NCBI GenBank assembly: GCA_965214035.1
Contig: OZ243932.1
Location: 1,674,001 to 1,738,000, forward strand
Origin: JAJDYQ01 sp965214035
GTDB taxonomy: Bacteria; Pseudomonadota; Gammaproteobacteria; JAJDYQ01
Direction of reading: 5' to 3'
DNA length: 64,000 nucleotides
Shown: positions 18,293 to 26,321 of the stretch, one piece after another
Numbering within the stretch: the first letter of the stretch is position 1
How the letters are laid out: every line of letters begins with the position of its first letter
The notes under the pieces: generated by a model
Databases searched by the model: none
Told to the model about the DNA's origin: nothing
The model's input: the letters and a program-made list of their open reading frames with translations, nothing else
Program-made: the position numbers and the translations under genes

Positions 18293-18943
18293 ATGAATAT
18301 TACAGATAAAGAAACAGCCTTATTCAATGATTGGAAATTTAATAGAAGAGGATTTGTGTTTGATGGAGTAGTTTCTGAGAAGGACTATCTTGAATCTGAT
18401 TTAAAGTTGTGTTTTGTTCTAAAAGAAGTGAATGATGAAGGTGGTGGTGATTGGGATCTTCGTGAATTTATTCGTGATGGTGCCAGATGGCAGACTTGGG
18501 ATAATGTTACAAGATGGGTACATTGCATAAGACAGCTTAAGATTAATACAGGCTGGGCAGATTTGAACGAAATTACGGAAAGTGACCGAAAAAACACTCT
18601 TCGCTCAATATGTGCAATGAATTTAAAAAAATCTCCTGGAACACATACTACTGACCGAGCAAACTTCAATACGGTCATTACAGAAGATCAGGCATACATA
18701 AAGCAACAGTACTCTATTTATAATCCTGATATTACAGTATGTTGCGGCACAGGATGGGACTTACGCTGGGCTTTAGAGTTAAATGACACAGAGGTATTTG
18801 AAACTAGTAGAGGAATCAAATGGTTCAAAGATGAAAATGGAAGCCCTGTATTCATCTATGCCCATCCTGCAGCAAGGGTACAAGATTCACTAATTGTCTA
18901 TGGGCTAATAGATGCAATTAGTGAAGTTGTTGCCCAGCCTTGA
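18293..18943 (+). CDS. Cassette 1 protein, possibly uracil-DNA-glycosylase-like fold
   Basis: 216 residues, first cassette of the array and so best placed for expression. Features: KLCFVLKEVNDEGGGDWDLR near residue 40, TWDNVTRWVH, ICAMNLKKSPG near residue 105, VCCGTG, and a C-terminal VFIYAHPAARVQDSL. The early glycine-rich strand and the late HP-A motif recall the two catalytic regions of uracil-DNA-glycosylase superfamily proteins. I cannot align it with confidence, so this is a suggestion only. Markedly AT-rich relative to the chromosome, as are the other cassettes. Confidence 0.55.
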   Translation: MNITDKETALFNDWKFNRRGFVFDGVVSEKDYLESDLKLCFVLKEVNDEGGGDWDLREFIRDGARWQTWDNVTRWVHCIRQLKINTGWADLNEITESDRKNTLRSICAMNLKKSPGTHTTDRANFNTVITEDQAYIKQQYSIYNPDITVCCGTGWDLRWALELNDTEVFETSRGIKWFKDENGSPVFIYAHPAARVQDSLIVYGLIDAISEVVAQP

Positions 18944-18952
18944 GCAATCGCC

Positions 18953-19009
18953 ACATAACAAGCCCATCCATGCGACCGCCTACGGCGGCGCATGATGGGA
19001 GCGTTAGAG
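18953..19009 (+). repeat. attC site of cassette 1
   Basis: R'' ATAACA and R' GCGTTAGAG flank a hairpin CCCATCCATGCG...CGCATGATGGG with inner stem ACCGCC/GGCGGC. Crossover at G19003/T19004; cassette 1 is 18237-19003. Confidence 0.93.
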
Positions 19010-19029
19010 CGAATAGGAACATCTAGTCA

Positions 19030-19800
19030 ATGTCAAAAGATCGGGAAGCATTTTCTGCGTCAGGCGTTCGCATCTCGGAGGACTATCGAGACAACCTAAT
19101 TGTGGATCGATATCACCCCTGTTTCGTATCAATGAGGCAATCTAAAAAAACTCACCTAAAAAGCGAAAATAGTGAAGACGCAATTTCATGGAATGTTTTT
19201 CGCAGCTTGAGACAAATCAAACCCGATAAATGGGTGAATTTACTATTTGAAAAAGCGTTTAGAACTGGGGATTTAAATGGCATTAACGATACAACAATAA
19301 GCTTATGGCACGACGTTTCTCCTCCACCAGCGTTACTAAAAACAGGAGACGAGGGCATCTCCGAAATAGATATTGTTTTAGAGAATCCAGAATGGGTTTT
19401 GTTTATCGAGGCAAAGTATAAAAGCGATATCTCCGAAGGCACTACTACGAGACCAGATAATAGAGACCAAATTTTACGAAACATTGACGTCGGTTCTTAC
19501 TACGCAGGAGTCCGCAATTTCTATTTTGCATTTTTGTACTTAGACGAAAAACGCTCCCCAAAGGGCATCTCGGCAGTTGAGAAGTATCAGAATTTAGAAT
19601 TGCTCCAGTCTGTTCTTCCACATCGAAAGGATGGATTACAAAACCTTAGAGGGATTGGTATGCTCACCTGGAACAATCTAGCGGAAATTCTAAAGACTGC
19701 GTCAGATTCCAGTGAACTAGAAGATGAGCAAGTATTTGCAGATAGAGCAATCAATTGGCTAAAGGAAAAGAAAATTTATTCGTCTCAAGATTCGCTCTAA
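19030..19800 (+). CDS. Cassette 2 protein, PD-(D/E)XK nuclease-like
   Basis: 256 residues. The segment SEIDIVLENPEWVLFIEAKY (112-130) has the strand-D-strand-ExK layout of the PD-(D/E)XK nuclease core: Asp114, Glu127 and Lys129, followed by Asn-Arg-Asp-Gln (QILRNID) that often forms the motif after the active site. The N-terminus has no recognised partner domain. A stand-alone nuclease-fold protein in a cassette suggests a defence or toxin role, but this is inference. Cassette 2 spans 19004-19849 with a short leader. Confidence 0.65.
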   Translation: MSKDREAFSASGVRISEDYRDNLIVDRYHPCFVSMRQSKKTHLKSENSEDAISWNVFRSLRQIKPDKWVNLLFEKAFRTGDLNGINDTTISLWHDVSPPPALLKTGDEGISEIDIVLENPEWVLFIEAKYKSDISEGTTTRPDNRDQILRNIDVGSYYAGVRNFYFAFLYLDEKRSPKGISAVEKYQNLELLQSVLPHRKDGLQNLRGIGMLTWNNLAEILKTASDSSELEDEQVFADRAINWLKEKKIYSSQDSL

Positions 19801-19856
19801 CAAACGCATGCAGTCGGACGCGGCAAAGCCGCGCCGCTGATGCGAGGCGTTATAGC
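19793..19856 (+). repeat. attC site of cassette 2
   Basis: R'' GCTCTAACAA and R' GCGTTATAGC bracket CGCATGCAGTCGG...CCGCTGATGCG with inner stem CGCGGC/GCCGCG. Crossover G19849/T19850. The R'' box overlaps the last codons of the cassette 2 gene. Confidence 0.93.
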
Positions 19857-19873
19857 TCTCCAGCATTTGGAGT

Positions 19874-20242
19874 ATGAGGAATATGAATATTTCAACGAGT
19901 GATAAAGTAAACGACTTCCTTTCTGATATACAGTCCATTGCCTCTGAGCAGTTTGACATGGTGATTGCGATAAGAGATATCTTCTTAAGGGCTAATGAAG
20001 AATTAGTTGAAGGTATTAAATATGGTGGATTGGTCTTTAACGTGTCAGATGCGTTGATTGGAGGCATTTATTCATATAAGGAACATGTTTCAATTGAGTT
20101 CAGTAATGGCGCGGATTTTATTGATAATGATTCGATCTTGGAGGGTGGTGGTAAAAAGAGGCGGCACCTAAAGATATACGAAAATGACGATATCGTTCAA
20201 AAAGACGTCGCGCACTTTGTTAGTCAAGCAGTGAAAATCTAA
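19874..20242 (+). CDS. DUF1801 domain protein (cassette 3, gene 1)
   Basis: 122 residues matching the DUF1801 (YdhG-like) fold: VIAIRDIFLRANEELVEGIK, then GGIYSYKEHVSIEFSNGADF and GGGKKRRHLKIYENDDI. The fold is small and of unknown biochemical function. It shares a cassette with the VOC protein downstream (13-base gap, no attC between), so the two are probably co-expressed. An internal ATG four codons in is an equally plausible start. Confidence 0.8.
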   Translation: MRNMNISTSDKVNDFLSDIQSIASEQFDMVIAIRDIFLRANEELVEGIKYGGLVFNVSDALIGGIYSYKEHVSIEFSNGADFIDNDSILEGGGKKRRHLKIYENDDIVQKDVAHFVSQAVKI

Positions 20243-20255
20243 GAGAAACTATCGA

Positions 20256-20651
20256 ATGGTAAAATTCGGATATACAATCAATTATGTGCGTGATGTAGAT
20301 ATAGCTTTGTCATTCTTTGAGAAAGCATTTGAAATGAAACGACGCTTTATCACTGACGAAAATGACTATGGTGAATTGGATACAGGTGAAACAGTTCTGG
20401 CTTTCGCATCTCATGAGTTAGGATTATCAAACTTCTCTGGGGGATACATAAGTTCTACTGATTCAGAAAAACCATTAGGCATTGAAATAGCACTTATAAC
20501 CGATGATGTTAGTGGCATACATCAGCGCACAATACAATATGGTGCAGTTGAATTGAAGTCACCTGAAACAAAACCTTGGGGGCAAGTTGTTTCATACGTT
20601 CGTTGTCCGTCTGGCATCTTAATCGAGCTATGTACTCCGATCCAGAGTTAA
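20256..20651 (+). CDS. VOC / glyoxalase-like protein (cassette 3, gene 2)
   Basis: 131 residues of the vicinal-oxygen-chelate superfamily: INYVRDVDIALSFFEKAFEM at the start, a repeat-like second half (GIEIALITDDVSGIHQRTIQ) and the closing SYVRCPSGILIELCTP. Relatives include glyoxalases, antibiotic-binding bleomycin-resistance proteins and fosfomycin enzymes; the substrate cannot be told. It is the second gene of a two-gene cassette. Confidence 0.82.
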   Translation: MVKFGYTINYVRDVDIALSFFEKAFEMKRRFITDENDYGELDTGETVLAFASHELGLSNFSGGYISSTDSEKPLGIEIALITDDVSGIHQRTIQYGAVELKSPETKPWGQVVSYVRCPSGILIELCTPIQS

Positions 20652-20773
20652 GCTATAACAAAAAGCTGCACGCGGACACATATTACTACGCTCGTTTTTG
20701 TATATGTCGCGTTGCTCCATTTTTACACAAAAACGCTCTCCGCAATATGTGCCGGTGAGCTTGGCGTTAGCTG
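20652..20773 (+). repeat. attC site of cassette 3 (long form)
   Basis: R'' GCTATAAC at 20652-20659 and R' GCGTTAGC with GTT at 20766-20768. The 121-base site has a long central palindrome (AGCTGCAC..GCGGACACATATT with AATATGTGCCGG..GTGAGCTTG). Cassette 3 is 19850-20766. Confidence 0.88.
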
Positions 20774-20797
20774 CTAAGGGGTTGGAAGAAAGATTCT

Positions 20798-20983
20798 ATG
20801 GGAACTGTCATTGCATACGTATTAACTTTCGTTGCCGTATTTTTCTCTATTACTAGTTTGCCGGCGCTACTAACTGGTGCCATCTTAGGTCGCGCCTTAG
20901 GACCATTGTTAGGTGGATTAATCGGATTCATCGCTGCGTGGAGCATTGTAAATTTTTTGTGGGTTTGGCTTGAAGGAGCATAG
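20798..20983 (+). CDS. Cassette 4: small two-helix membrane protein
   Basis: 61 residues, almost entirely hydrophobic with Gly-rich turns (GAILGRALGPLLGGLIGF), consistent with two transmembrane helices. AGAAAGA precedes the ATG. Not recognised. Its attC is missing: 25 bases after the stop codon the sequence switches into the duplicated qmoA 5' fragment, so this cassette was cut when the duplication formed. Confidence 0.5.
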   Translation: MGTVIAYVLTFVAVFFSITSLPALLTGAILGRALGPLLGGLIGFIAAWSIVNFLWVWLEGA

Positions 20984-21008
20984 ATTCCGATCGCAGCGTT
21001 GGTGGGTG

Positions 21009-21188
21009 CATTTTAGGGAAATATCTGTACAGTTGGGCAACCCGGCCACCGAGCGATGGATTCTTCTCAATGAGAATGACCTGTTTACCGCATTCCGCAG
21101 CCTCCAGGGCAGACGTCATACCGCTGATGCCACCACCGACGACCACAATGGTCTCGTTGCTTGCGACGATGTTCGACATGGAACTCAC
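21009..21188 (-). pseudogene. qmoA 5' fragment (duplicate)
   Basis: The first 60 codons are identical in translation to qmoA at 16734 and stop matching after RYRYFPKM-like RYFPKM. The frame then runs into cassette 4 sequence and ends. It lacks the FAD-domain remainder and all Fe-S clusters, so it cannot be functional. Its upstream region is retained. Confidence 0.93.
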
Positions 21189-21490
21189 TCCTCCGGCGTA
21201 GGAAATTTTTTCGGGGCCGCCCTATTTCGGACCATATTGGTGGCCTCTGGCTGACAATCAGGCAGGATACCCTTCAATCTGCGTTGGCGCCAGCTAATCA
21301 GCATCCCGCTGTATTCAAATTTCCGATGTTTTTATAAGCGCCTTATATAGGCGAACATTGTCTGACGAATATCCATGGCCGCGGGGATATTGACCGCACA
21401 ACGGCCGGAAGCAGACAAAAGCGCCCAAGCCAAACAGCCCGACAGATTGGCGTCCCTGAAATCAGGCCCGACTTCGGCTGAAACAGCGTG

Positions 21491-21870
21491 TAGCGTCCCT
21501 TCAGGTTGGACAAAACCCGTACCATTTCAGCGCGGGAGAGCACCACCGGGATATATTTTTTCTTTTTGGCCCGCACCACACCATCCACCCAGGGCGGTTC
21601 CATATCCAGCACCTTCTTATACATAAAGACCAAAGCCGACAATGCCTGATTCTGTGTTGAAGCAGACACTCTCCCCCTGACGGCCAAATCCGTTAAAAAC
21701 GCCTCCATTTCCGCCTTGCCCAGCTCGGCGGGATGGCGTTTATTGTGAAACAGGATATAGCGCTTAATCCAATTCAAGTCACTTTCTTCGGTCCTGATCG
21801 AATAGTTCAATCGCTGCAAGCGCTCTCGCACCTGATTCAAGAAGGGAGATTTCATTTCTTTATTTTGCAT
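21491..21870 (-). pseudogene. Truncated intI (second platform)
   Basis: Encodes IntI residues 1-127, ending at NLKGRY, then continues into unrelated former spacer sequence and stops at 21343. All catalytic residues (R, H, R, H, Y) are lost with the 658-base deletion. Two substitutions relative to the full copy are seen in this part (R94W, Q103K). The adjacent attI2 is intact and could be served in trans by the full-length integrase. Confidence 0.93.
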
Positions 21871-22038
21871 GATTTCGGCAAGATAAAATACGATTTAAAA
21901 ACAAAAAAGTTGAATTAAATCAATGGTATAAATAAATATCAATATTTCTTAATGCCAGAAACAGACGAATAATTTTAACACAAAAATTTTGTATCTGTCC
22001 GCATTCCATGATAGATTGGGAGATCTATTAGTAGTTAA
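21871..22038 (+). other. attI2 site (second platform)
   Basis: Copy of the attI1 leader with two single-base insertions. The junction reads ATTAGTAGTTAAGTG, with GTT at 22034-22036; the sequence beyond diverges completely into cassette 5. GTTAAGT fits the GTTRRRY core better than attI1. Confidence 0.8.
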
Positions 22039-22056
22039 GTGCTCAAGGAGAAAATC

Positions 22057-22413
22057 ATGAATAAATACGCTGTAGTAATTGCCTTCATCCTGTCTGTAGT
22101 AAGCTATGCTCACGCTGATATGTCGGACGCTTACAACAAAACCACAGATGTAAAAAAGATTGCTTGGATGGATAAAGGTAAAAAAACTATAAAACTTAAG
22201 CTGAAAGACCCGGGTTCGGCAAAATTTAGGAATGTCTATTTTCATCGTGGAGCTGACAATATTCCTATGACTTGTGGTGAAGTTAATTCAAAAAATAGTT
22301 TTGGTGGCTACATTGGGTTTCAAAAATTTGTATCGGCTGGCTCAGCAGAGCTAACTTTCCTACAAGAAGAGGTGGCAGATTTTCACAATATTTGGAATCG
22401 TATGTGTATCTAG
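22057..22413 (+). CDS. Cassette 5: small exported protein
   Basis: 118 residues from the ATG at 22057, which has AAGGAG nine bases upstream. There is a signal peptide (MNKYAVVIAFILSVVSYAHA). The mature part contains KLKDPGSAKFRNVYFHRG and MTCGEVNSKNSFGGYIGFQK, a pattern recurring in small periplasmic proteins of unknown function, with two cysteines. First cassette after attI2. Function unknown. Confidence 0.72.
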   Translation: MNKYAVVIAFILSVVSYAHADMSDAYNKTTDVKKIAWMDKGKKTIKLKLKDPGSAKFRNVYFHRGADNIPMTCGEVNSKNSFGGYIGFQKFVSAGSAELTFLQEEVADFHNIWNRMCI

Positions 22414-22508
22414 CACTTAACAAGTTGCTGTTGTCGCCGCTACGCGGCTGGGACAACCTACACGCCGCTTCGCTTTGTTCCGGCCGCCCCAAAGCAAGGC
22501 GTTAGAAA
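22413..22508 (+). repeat. attC site of cassette 5
   Basis: R'' CACTTAACAA and R' GCGTTAGAA (GTT at 22501-22503) bracket a long imperfect palindrome (GTTGCTGTTGTCG...), about 95 bases. Cassette 5 is 22035-22501. Confidence 0.88.
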
Positions 22509-22525
22509 TCATTAGGAGAATATAG

Positions 22526-23011
22526 ATGTATCCCGCAGGCACAGTTTTAAAATTAGATTTCGGTTCATTCTTTCACTATGGCGTTGCAGATGGGCTAGGT
22601 GAAGTAATACATAATTCAAAGAAGCACTCGATGGTAATTCAAGAGCCTTACGAAGATTTTGCTGAGGGCAAAACAATTATTATTAGTGAGATAGCAAGCG
22701 ATAATCCTACTCAAGCCTCAATAAATGCAAAAAGATATTTAGGTATGCCCTACAATCTAATTCACTCTAATTGTGAACATTTTGTTAGACTTGCACATGG
22801 TCTTGAGGTTGAGAGTACCCAAATCCAGCAGTATTTATTGGTGGCTCTAGGTGCAGGTGCTGTACTTAAAAGCGATAACTCTATTATGCAGGCCGCTGGA
22901 GGGGCTGTTGCCATAGCAAGTCTTTTGACACCCACAGAAAAAAGCCCGTTTAAAAATGCAGCTATAGCTGGGCTAATAACTGCCGGAATAGTAGCGTTAG
23001 CCCGTGCGTAA
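22526..23011 (+). CDS. Cassette 6: LRAT-like (NlpC/P60-superfamily) protein with membrane tail
   Basis: 161 residues. The first half has the LRAT/HRASLS arrangement: His17 in FFHYGVADGLGEVIHN and the catalytic-type Cys83 in SNCEHFVRLAHG, preceded by YLGMPYNLIH. The second half (about 105-160) is hydrophobic and Ala/Gly-rich, suggesting one or two membrane segments, as in eukaryotic and bacterial LRAT-domain acyltransferases or phospholipases. The predicted chemistry is thioester-based acyl transfer or lipid cleavage at a membrane. AGGAGA precedes the start. Confidence 0.75.
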   Translation: MYPAGTVLKLDFGSFFHYGVADGLGEVIHNSKKHSMVIQEPYEDFAEGKTIIISEIASDNPTQASINAKRYLGMPYNLIHSNCEHFVRLAHGLEVESTQIQQYLLVALGAGAVLKSDNSIMQAAGGAVAIASLLTPTEKSPFKNAAIAGLITAGIVALARA

Positions 23012-23013
23012 TG

Positions 23014-23083
23014 TTTCTAACAAGTCATTTTAGAGGGACAGGTTTCGCTACCGCTCACCTGCCCCTAAATTTAGCGTTAGGCT
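23014..23083 (+). repeat. attC site of cassette 6
   Basis: R'' TTCTAACAAG and R' GCGTTAGGC (GTT at 23076-23078) enclose TTTTAGAGGGACAGG...CCTGCCCCTAAAT. Cassette 6 is 22502-23076. Confidence 0.92.
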
Positions 23084-23212
23084 TTATACGCATATCGTTT
23101 GCAGCACCATTACTTTATGGAATAAGTAGACTATTACTACAGATCAAAGCCCAGAAAAGTGAATTTACTGGTAAATTTACGCATATTGGTTGTTTAAGAA
23201 CCAGGAAATAGC

Positions 23213-24421
23213 ATGAGCAAATTAAAACTGGGAGTTATTGGAACTTCAAGAAAAGAAGATGAACGACGTTTCCCAATTCATCCAGAGCATTTGTCTCGTA
23301 TTCCTGATGCTATTCGTCGTCAGCTAATATTTGAGGAGGGCTATGGAGCACCGTTTGATATTTCAGATTCAGAGATTGCTGCTCAGGCGGGTGGGATTGC
23401 AACACGGCATGAATTATTAGCAGACATTGGCATGGTAATCATTTCAAAACCTGTACTGGCTGATTTATTGGAGCTCCGTGAAGGAGGAACGTTGTGGGGT
23501 TATGTGCATTGTGTACAACAGCAGGATATCACTCAGGCTGCTTTGAACCGTAAGCAGACACTTATTGCCTTTGAGGATATGTTTGTTTGGTCTCCAAGCG
23601 GACAACGATGTCGACATACATTCTATAAAAACAACGAATTAGCTGGTTATTGTGCGGTACTGCATGCCTTACAGCTTAAAGGAATCGATGGGCACTACGG
23701 CAACCGCCGTAAAATAGTTATTTTCAGTTTTGGTGCAGTCAGTCGGGGAGCGATATACGCGCTCAAGGCTCATGGTTTTAGAGACATTACCATTTGTATT
23801 CAGCGCCCAGACCATGAAGTTCGTGAAGAGGTGCTTGATTGTCACTACGTTAAGGTTAGAGCGGGTAACGAAGACGAAGCGCGGATGATGGTGGTGGAGC
23901 ACGATGGAGCTAAAAGACCGTTGGCTGAACTCATTCTTGAAGCAGATATCATTGTAAATGGAACCTTTCAAGAAACGGATAATCCTACTGACTTTGTGAT
24001 CGAAGAGGAAAGTTCGTGCCTTAAACCTCACAGTCTTATTATTGATGTCAGTTGTGATCAGGGAATGGGGTTCTTTTTTGCTAAACCAACCACATTTAAA
24101 CAACCGATATTTAAATATAAAACGATAGATTACTATGCTGTGGATCATACACCGAGCTTCCTTTGGGAAAGCGCAACTCGCTCAATTTCTGCCGCACTTA
24201 TTGTATATTTATCAACGGTTCTATCGGGCCGTGATAGTTGGCAGAAAAATGAAACTATCAGATATGCTATAAATATTGATGGTGGTGTTATTAAAAAAAC
24301 CTCAATTATTACGTTTCAAAATCGCGAATCGAATTACCCCCATAACCATATCAACCGACTTGAAAATAAATCCAAGAAGCCTAACAAATCAATCCAGCCG
24401 ACCGCCTTCGGCGGCGGCTGA
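23213..24421 (+). CDS. Cassette 7: N5-(carboxyethyl)ornithine synthase / alanine-dehydrogenase-like enzyme
   Basis: 402 residues of the AlaDH/PNT superfamily, closest in my recollection to carboxyethyl-ornithine synthases: KLGVIGTSRKEDERRFPIHP, then LIFEEGYGAPFDISDSEI, KPVLADLLELREGGTLWGYV, a Rossmann-like VIFSFGAVSRGAIYALKAHG, and LIIDVSCDQGMGF. The reaction would be NADPH-dependent reductive condensation of pyruvate with an amino-acid side chain. The C-terminal 15-20 residues (KPNKSIQPTAFGGG) are translated attC sequence, showing that the gene runs into its recombination site. The leader of about 135 bases is long for a cassette. Confidence 0.78.
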   Translation: MSKLKLGVIGTSRKEDERRFPIHPEHLSRIPDAIRRQLIFEEGYGAPFDISDSEIAAQAGGIATRHELLADIGMVIISKPVLADLLELREGGTLWGYVHCVQQQDITQAALNRKQTLIAFEDMFVWSPSGQRCRHTFYKNNELAGYCAVLHALQLKGIDGHYGNRRKIVIFSFGAVSRGAIYALKAHGFRDITICIQRPDHEVREEVLDCHYVKVRAGNEDEARMMVVEHDGAKRPLAELILEADIIVNGTFQETDNPTDFVIEEESSCLKPHSLIIDVSCDQGMGFFFAKPTTFKQPIFKYKTIDYYAVDHTPSFLWESATRSISAALIVYLSTVLSGRDSWQKNETIRYAINIDGGVIKKTSIITFQNRESNYPHNHINRLENKSKKPNKSIQPTAFGGG

Positions 24422-24436
24422 TTGAGGCGTTATGCG
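24378..24436 (+). repeat. attC site of cassette 7
   Basis: R'' GCCTAAC and R' GCGTTATGC (GTT at 24429-24431) around AATCAATCCAGCCGACCGCC and GGCGGCGGCTGATTGA. Textbook hairpin. Overlaps the 3' end of the cassette 7 gene. Cassette 7 is 23077-24429. Confidence 0.94.
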
Positions 24437-24498
24437 CCATCCAGTAAACGACCAAAGCACTGTAAAATGATCAATAATTTAACTTTAGGAATTGTTGC

Positions 24499-25345
24499 GT
24501 GAGTAAGAAGTCAGAATTTGAAGCAGCGCTCAAAGAATTTGTAACCACCTTGCAAGACTACATCAGCAGTAAGGATGGTCAATGGACGATCAAAGGATTT
24601 ATAGATATTTACAAAAATGTTTATACCATCTCTTCTGATACTAAAATCATCTCAAAAATACTTGAAATACATATTTTTCCAAAGTTACTAGGGCTTTCGG
24701 AAAAACATGGCCACAAAATAGTTCTTGCCGATCATCAAAACCACTATCCAGACATATCATTCGTTGACAATGATGATGATTCTGTACGTTTTGCTGTCGA
24801 TTTTAAGACCACATATCGCCAGCCGAAAAAGCCTCATTTGTGTAATGGTTTTACATCAGGTTCTCATGGGAAATATTTCGAAGATCGAGCCAGCACAAAA
24901 AACATCCAATTCCCTTATGGCACATACTCGGGGCATTATTGTTGAGGAATTATATATGACAGAGTGGATTCGAGAGATATAGATGAGACCAAAATACATG
25001 ATTTGGATTCACTAAAATCCATTACATCGGTGGTCGGGAATTTTCAGTTTTTCGTAGTTGAAAAATGGAGTATTGCCAGCGATAAAAGTGGTAGTGGCAA
25101 TACAGCAAATATAGGAAGTATTAATAATATTGATGATATTATCAGCGGCAATGGAATGTTTTCAAAACTTGGGGGAACCTTGGTTTGATGATTATTGGAT
25201 GAATTACAACAAAATCACCATTCCTGACGGAAAAGGTGGGACTAAAAAAATCACCTCTTTATCTGACTTTATGAAATACAGAAAAGGGGATGCTTCACTA
25301 ATTGTTCCAAAACATAATAGAGTACCGAAAAAGGCAGATAAATGA
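24499..25345 (+). pseudogene. EcoRV-like type II restriction endonuclease, disrupted
   Basis: Translation parallels EcoRV: SDTKIISKILEIHIFPKLLG, KHGHKIVLADHQNHYPDISF, VRFAVDFKTTYRQP, TKNIQFPYGTYSGHY, then after the lesion EKWSIASDKSGSGNTANIGS and a final DYW..Y / Y.K segment. Active-site residues Asp85, Asp101 and Lys103 (PD...DxK) are intact. Two lesions are seen. One is an in-frame TGA at 24943-24945, where EcoRV has Ile. The other is a one-base shift at the G5 run 25171-25175, after which the C-terminus continues in another frame to 25345. As read, only a 148-residue fragment would be made. The last codons overlap the methylase start (ATGA). Confidence 0.85.
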
Positions 25346-26253
25346 AGGTAAATATCCCACCAATAAAATCTCAAGGCATAAAAACAAAGCTAGTTCCTTG
25401 GATAAAAACCATTGTGCCCCAAGAATTTGACGGGAAGTGGATAGAACCTTTTATGGGTACTGGGGTTGTTGCTTTTAACCTTGCGCCAAAACACGCACTA
25501 TTATGCGATACTAACCCGCATTTAGTGAACTTCTATCAAGCAATCGTAGATAAAGAAATTACCCCGGAAATTGTAAGAAAATACTTAAATGAAGAAGGCG
25601 CAAAACTCTTAGAAAAAGGCGAATCTCATTATTATGAATTAAGAACAAGATTTAATGAAGAGCATCGTCCTTTGGATTTTTTATTTCTAAATAGGGCAGG
25701 TTTTAATGGAATGATTCGGTTTAATAGAAAAGGTGGTTTTAATATTCCATTTTGCAGAAAACCGGAAAGGTTCGCACAAGCATATGTAACTAAAATCGTA
25801 AATCAAGTGGCACTTGTTAGTCGTTTATTTGAAACAAAAAAGTTTGAATTTAAATGCCAATCATTTGATGAAACAATGGCCAGCTCAAATTCTAATGATA
25901 TTATTTATTGTGACCCTCCTTATATAGGTAGGCACGTGGAGTATTTTAATGGCTGGGATGAAGGACGAGAAAACAGTCTATTTAATATTTTGTCCCTATC
26001 AAAGAGCAAGTTTATTTTATCAACTTGGCATCACAACGATTTTCGTAAAAATGAATATATAGAATCCCTGTGGGGTCAATTCAATATTTTAACAAGAGAA
26101 CATTTTTACCACGTTGGTGGCAGTGAAAAAAACAGAAACCCAATGATTGAAGCCATTATTACAAACTACGACACATCAATTTATGAAAATCAAGAACAAG
26201 AAAGGCAGGAGCAATTAATGTTATTAGAGGAGCAAGCGGCATACAGCGTATAA
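25342..26253 (+). CDS. EcoRV-type adenine DNA methyltransferase (D12 class)
   Basis: 303 residues matching M.EcoRV along its length: IPPIKSQGIKTKLVPWIKTI, motif I EPFMGTGVVAFN (35-46), LLCDTNPHLVNFYQ, FLFLNRAGFNGMIRFNRKGG, motif IV DPPYIGRHVEYF (191-202), and STWHHNDFR. By homology it should methylate the first adenine of GATATC. It overlaps the endonuclease pseudogene by four bases and shares cassette 8 with it, downstream in tandem (not divergent as in the classical EcoRV system). It is intact and so should still protect the genome. Confidence 0.92.
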   Translation: MKVNIPPIKSQGIKTKLVPWIKTIVPQEFDGKWIEPFMGTGVVAFNLAPKHALLCDTNPHLVNFYQAIVDKEITPEIVRKYLNEEGAKLLEKGESHYYELRTRFNEEHRPLDFLFLNRAGFNGMIRFNRKGGFNIPFCRKPERFAQAYVTKIVNQVALVSRLFETKKFEFKCQSFDETMASSNSNDIIYCDPPYIGRHVEYFNGWDEGRENSLFNILSLSKSKFILSTWHHNDFRKNEYIESLWGQFNILTREHFYHVGGSEKNRNPMIEAIITNYDTSIYENQEQERQEQLMLLEEQAAYSV

Positions 26254-26306
26254 CAAAGCACTCCAGCGGACGGCGTTCCGCCGCCGCTGAGTTTGGTCGT
26301 TAGGTT
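26247..26306 (+). repeat. attC site of cassette 8 (EcoRV-like pair)
   Basis: R'' GTATAACAAA and R' GTCGTTAGG (GTT at 26299-26301) around CACTCCAGCGGACGGC..GCCGCCGCTGAGTTTG. Overlaps the last methylase codons. Cassette 8 is 24430-26299, about 1.87 kb, large for a cassette. Confidence 0.92.
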
Positions 26307-26321
26307 TTAATGAGGTTATAT

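Larger units (their letters stand above)
21009..22038. repeat. Direct repeat, second copy with internal deletion (integron platform 2)
   Basis: Repeats the qmoA 5' end, the qmoA-intI gap, the intI N-terminal part and the attI region of 16555-18240, lacking the 658 bases equivalent to 17037-17694. Same orientation as the master copy. It splits the cassettes into two arrays, each headed by an attI. Confidence 0.92.

Noticed and set aside
22992..23002. GCGTTAGCC resembling an attC R' box inside the LRAT-like gene
   Set aside because: No matching R'' box or hairpin; it lies within codons for VALARA and a true attC follows at 23014.
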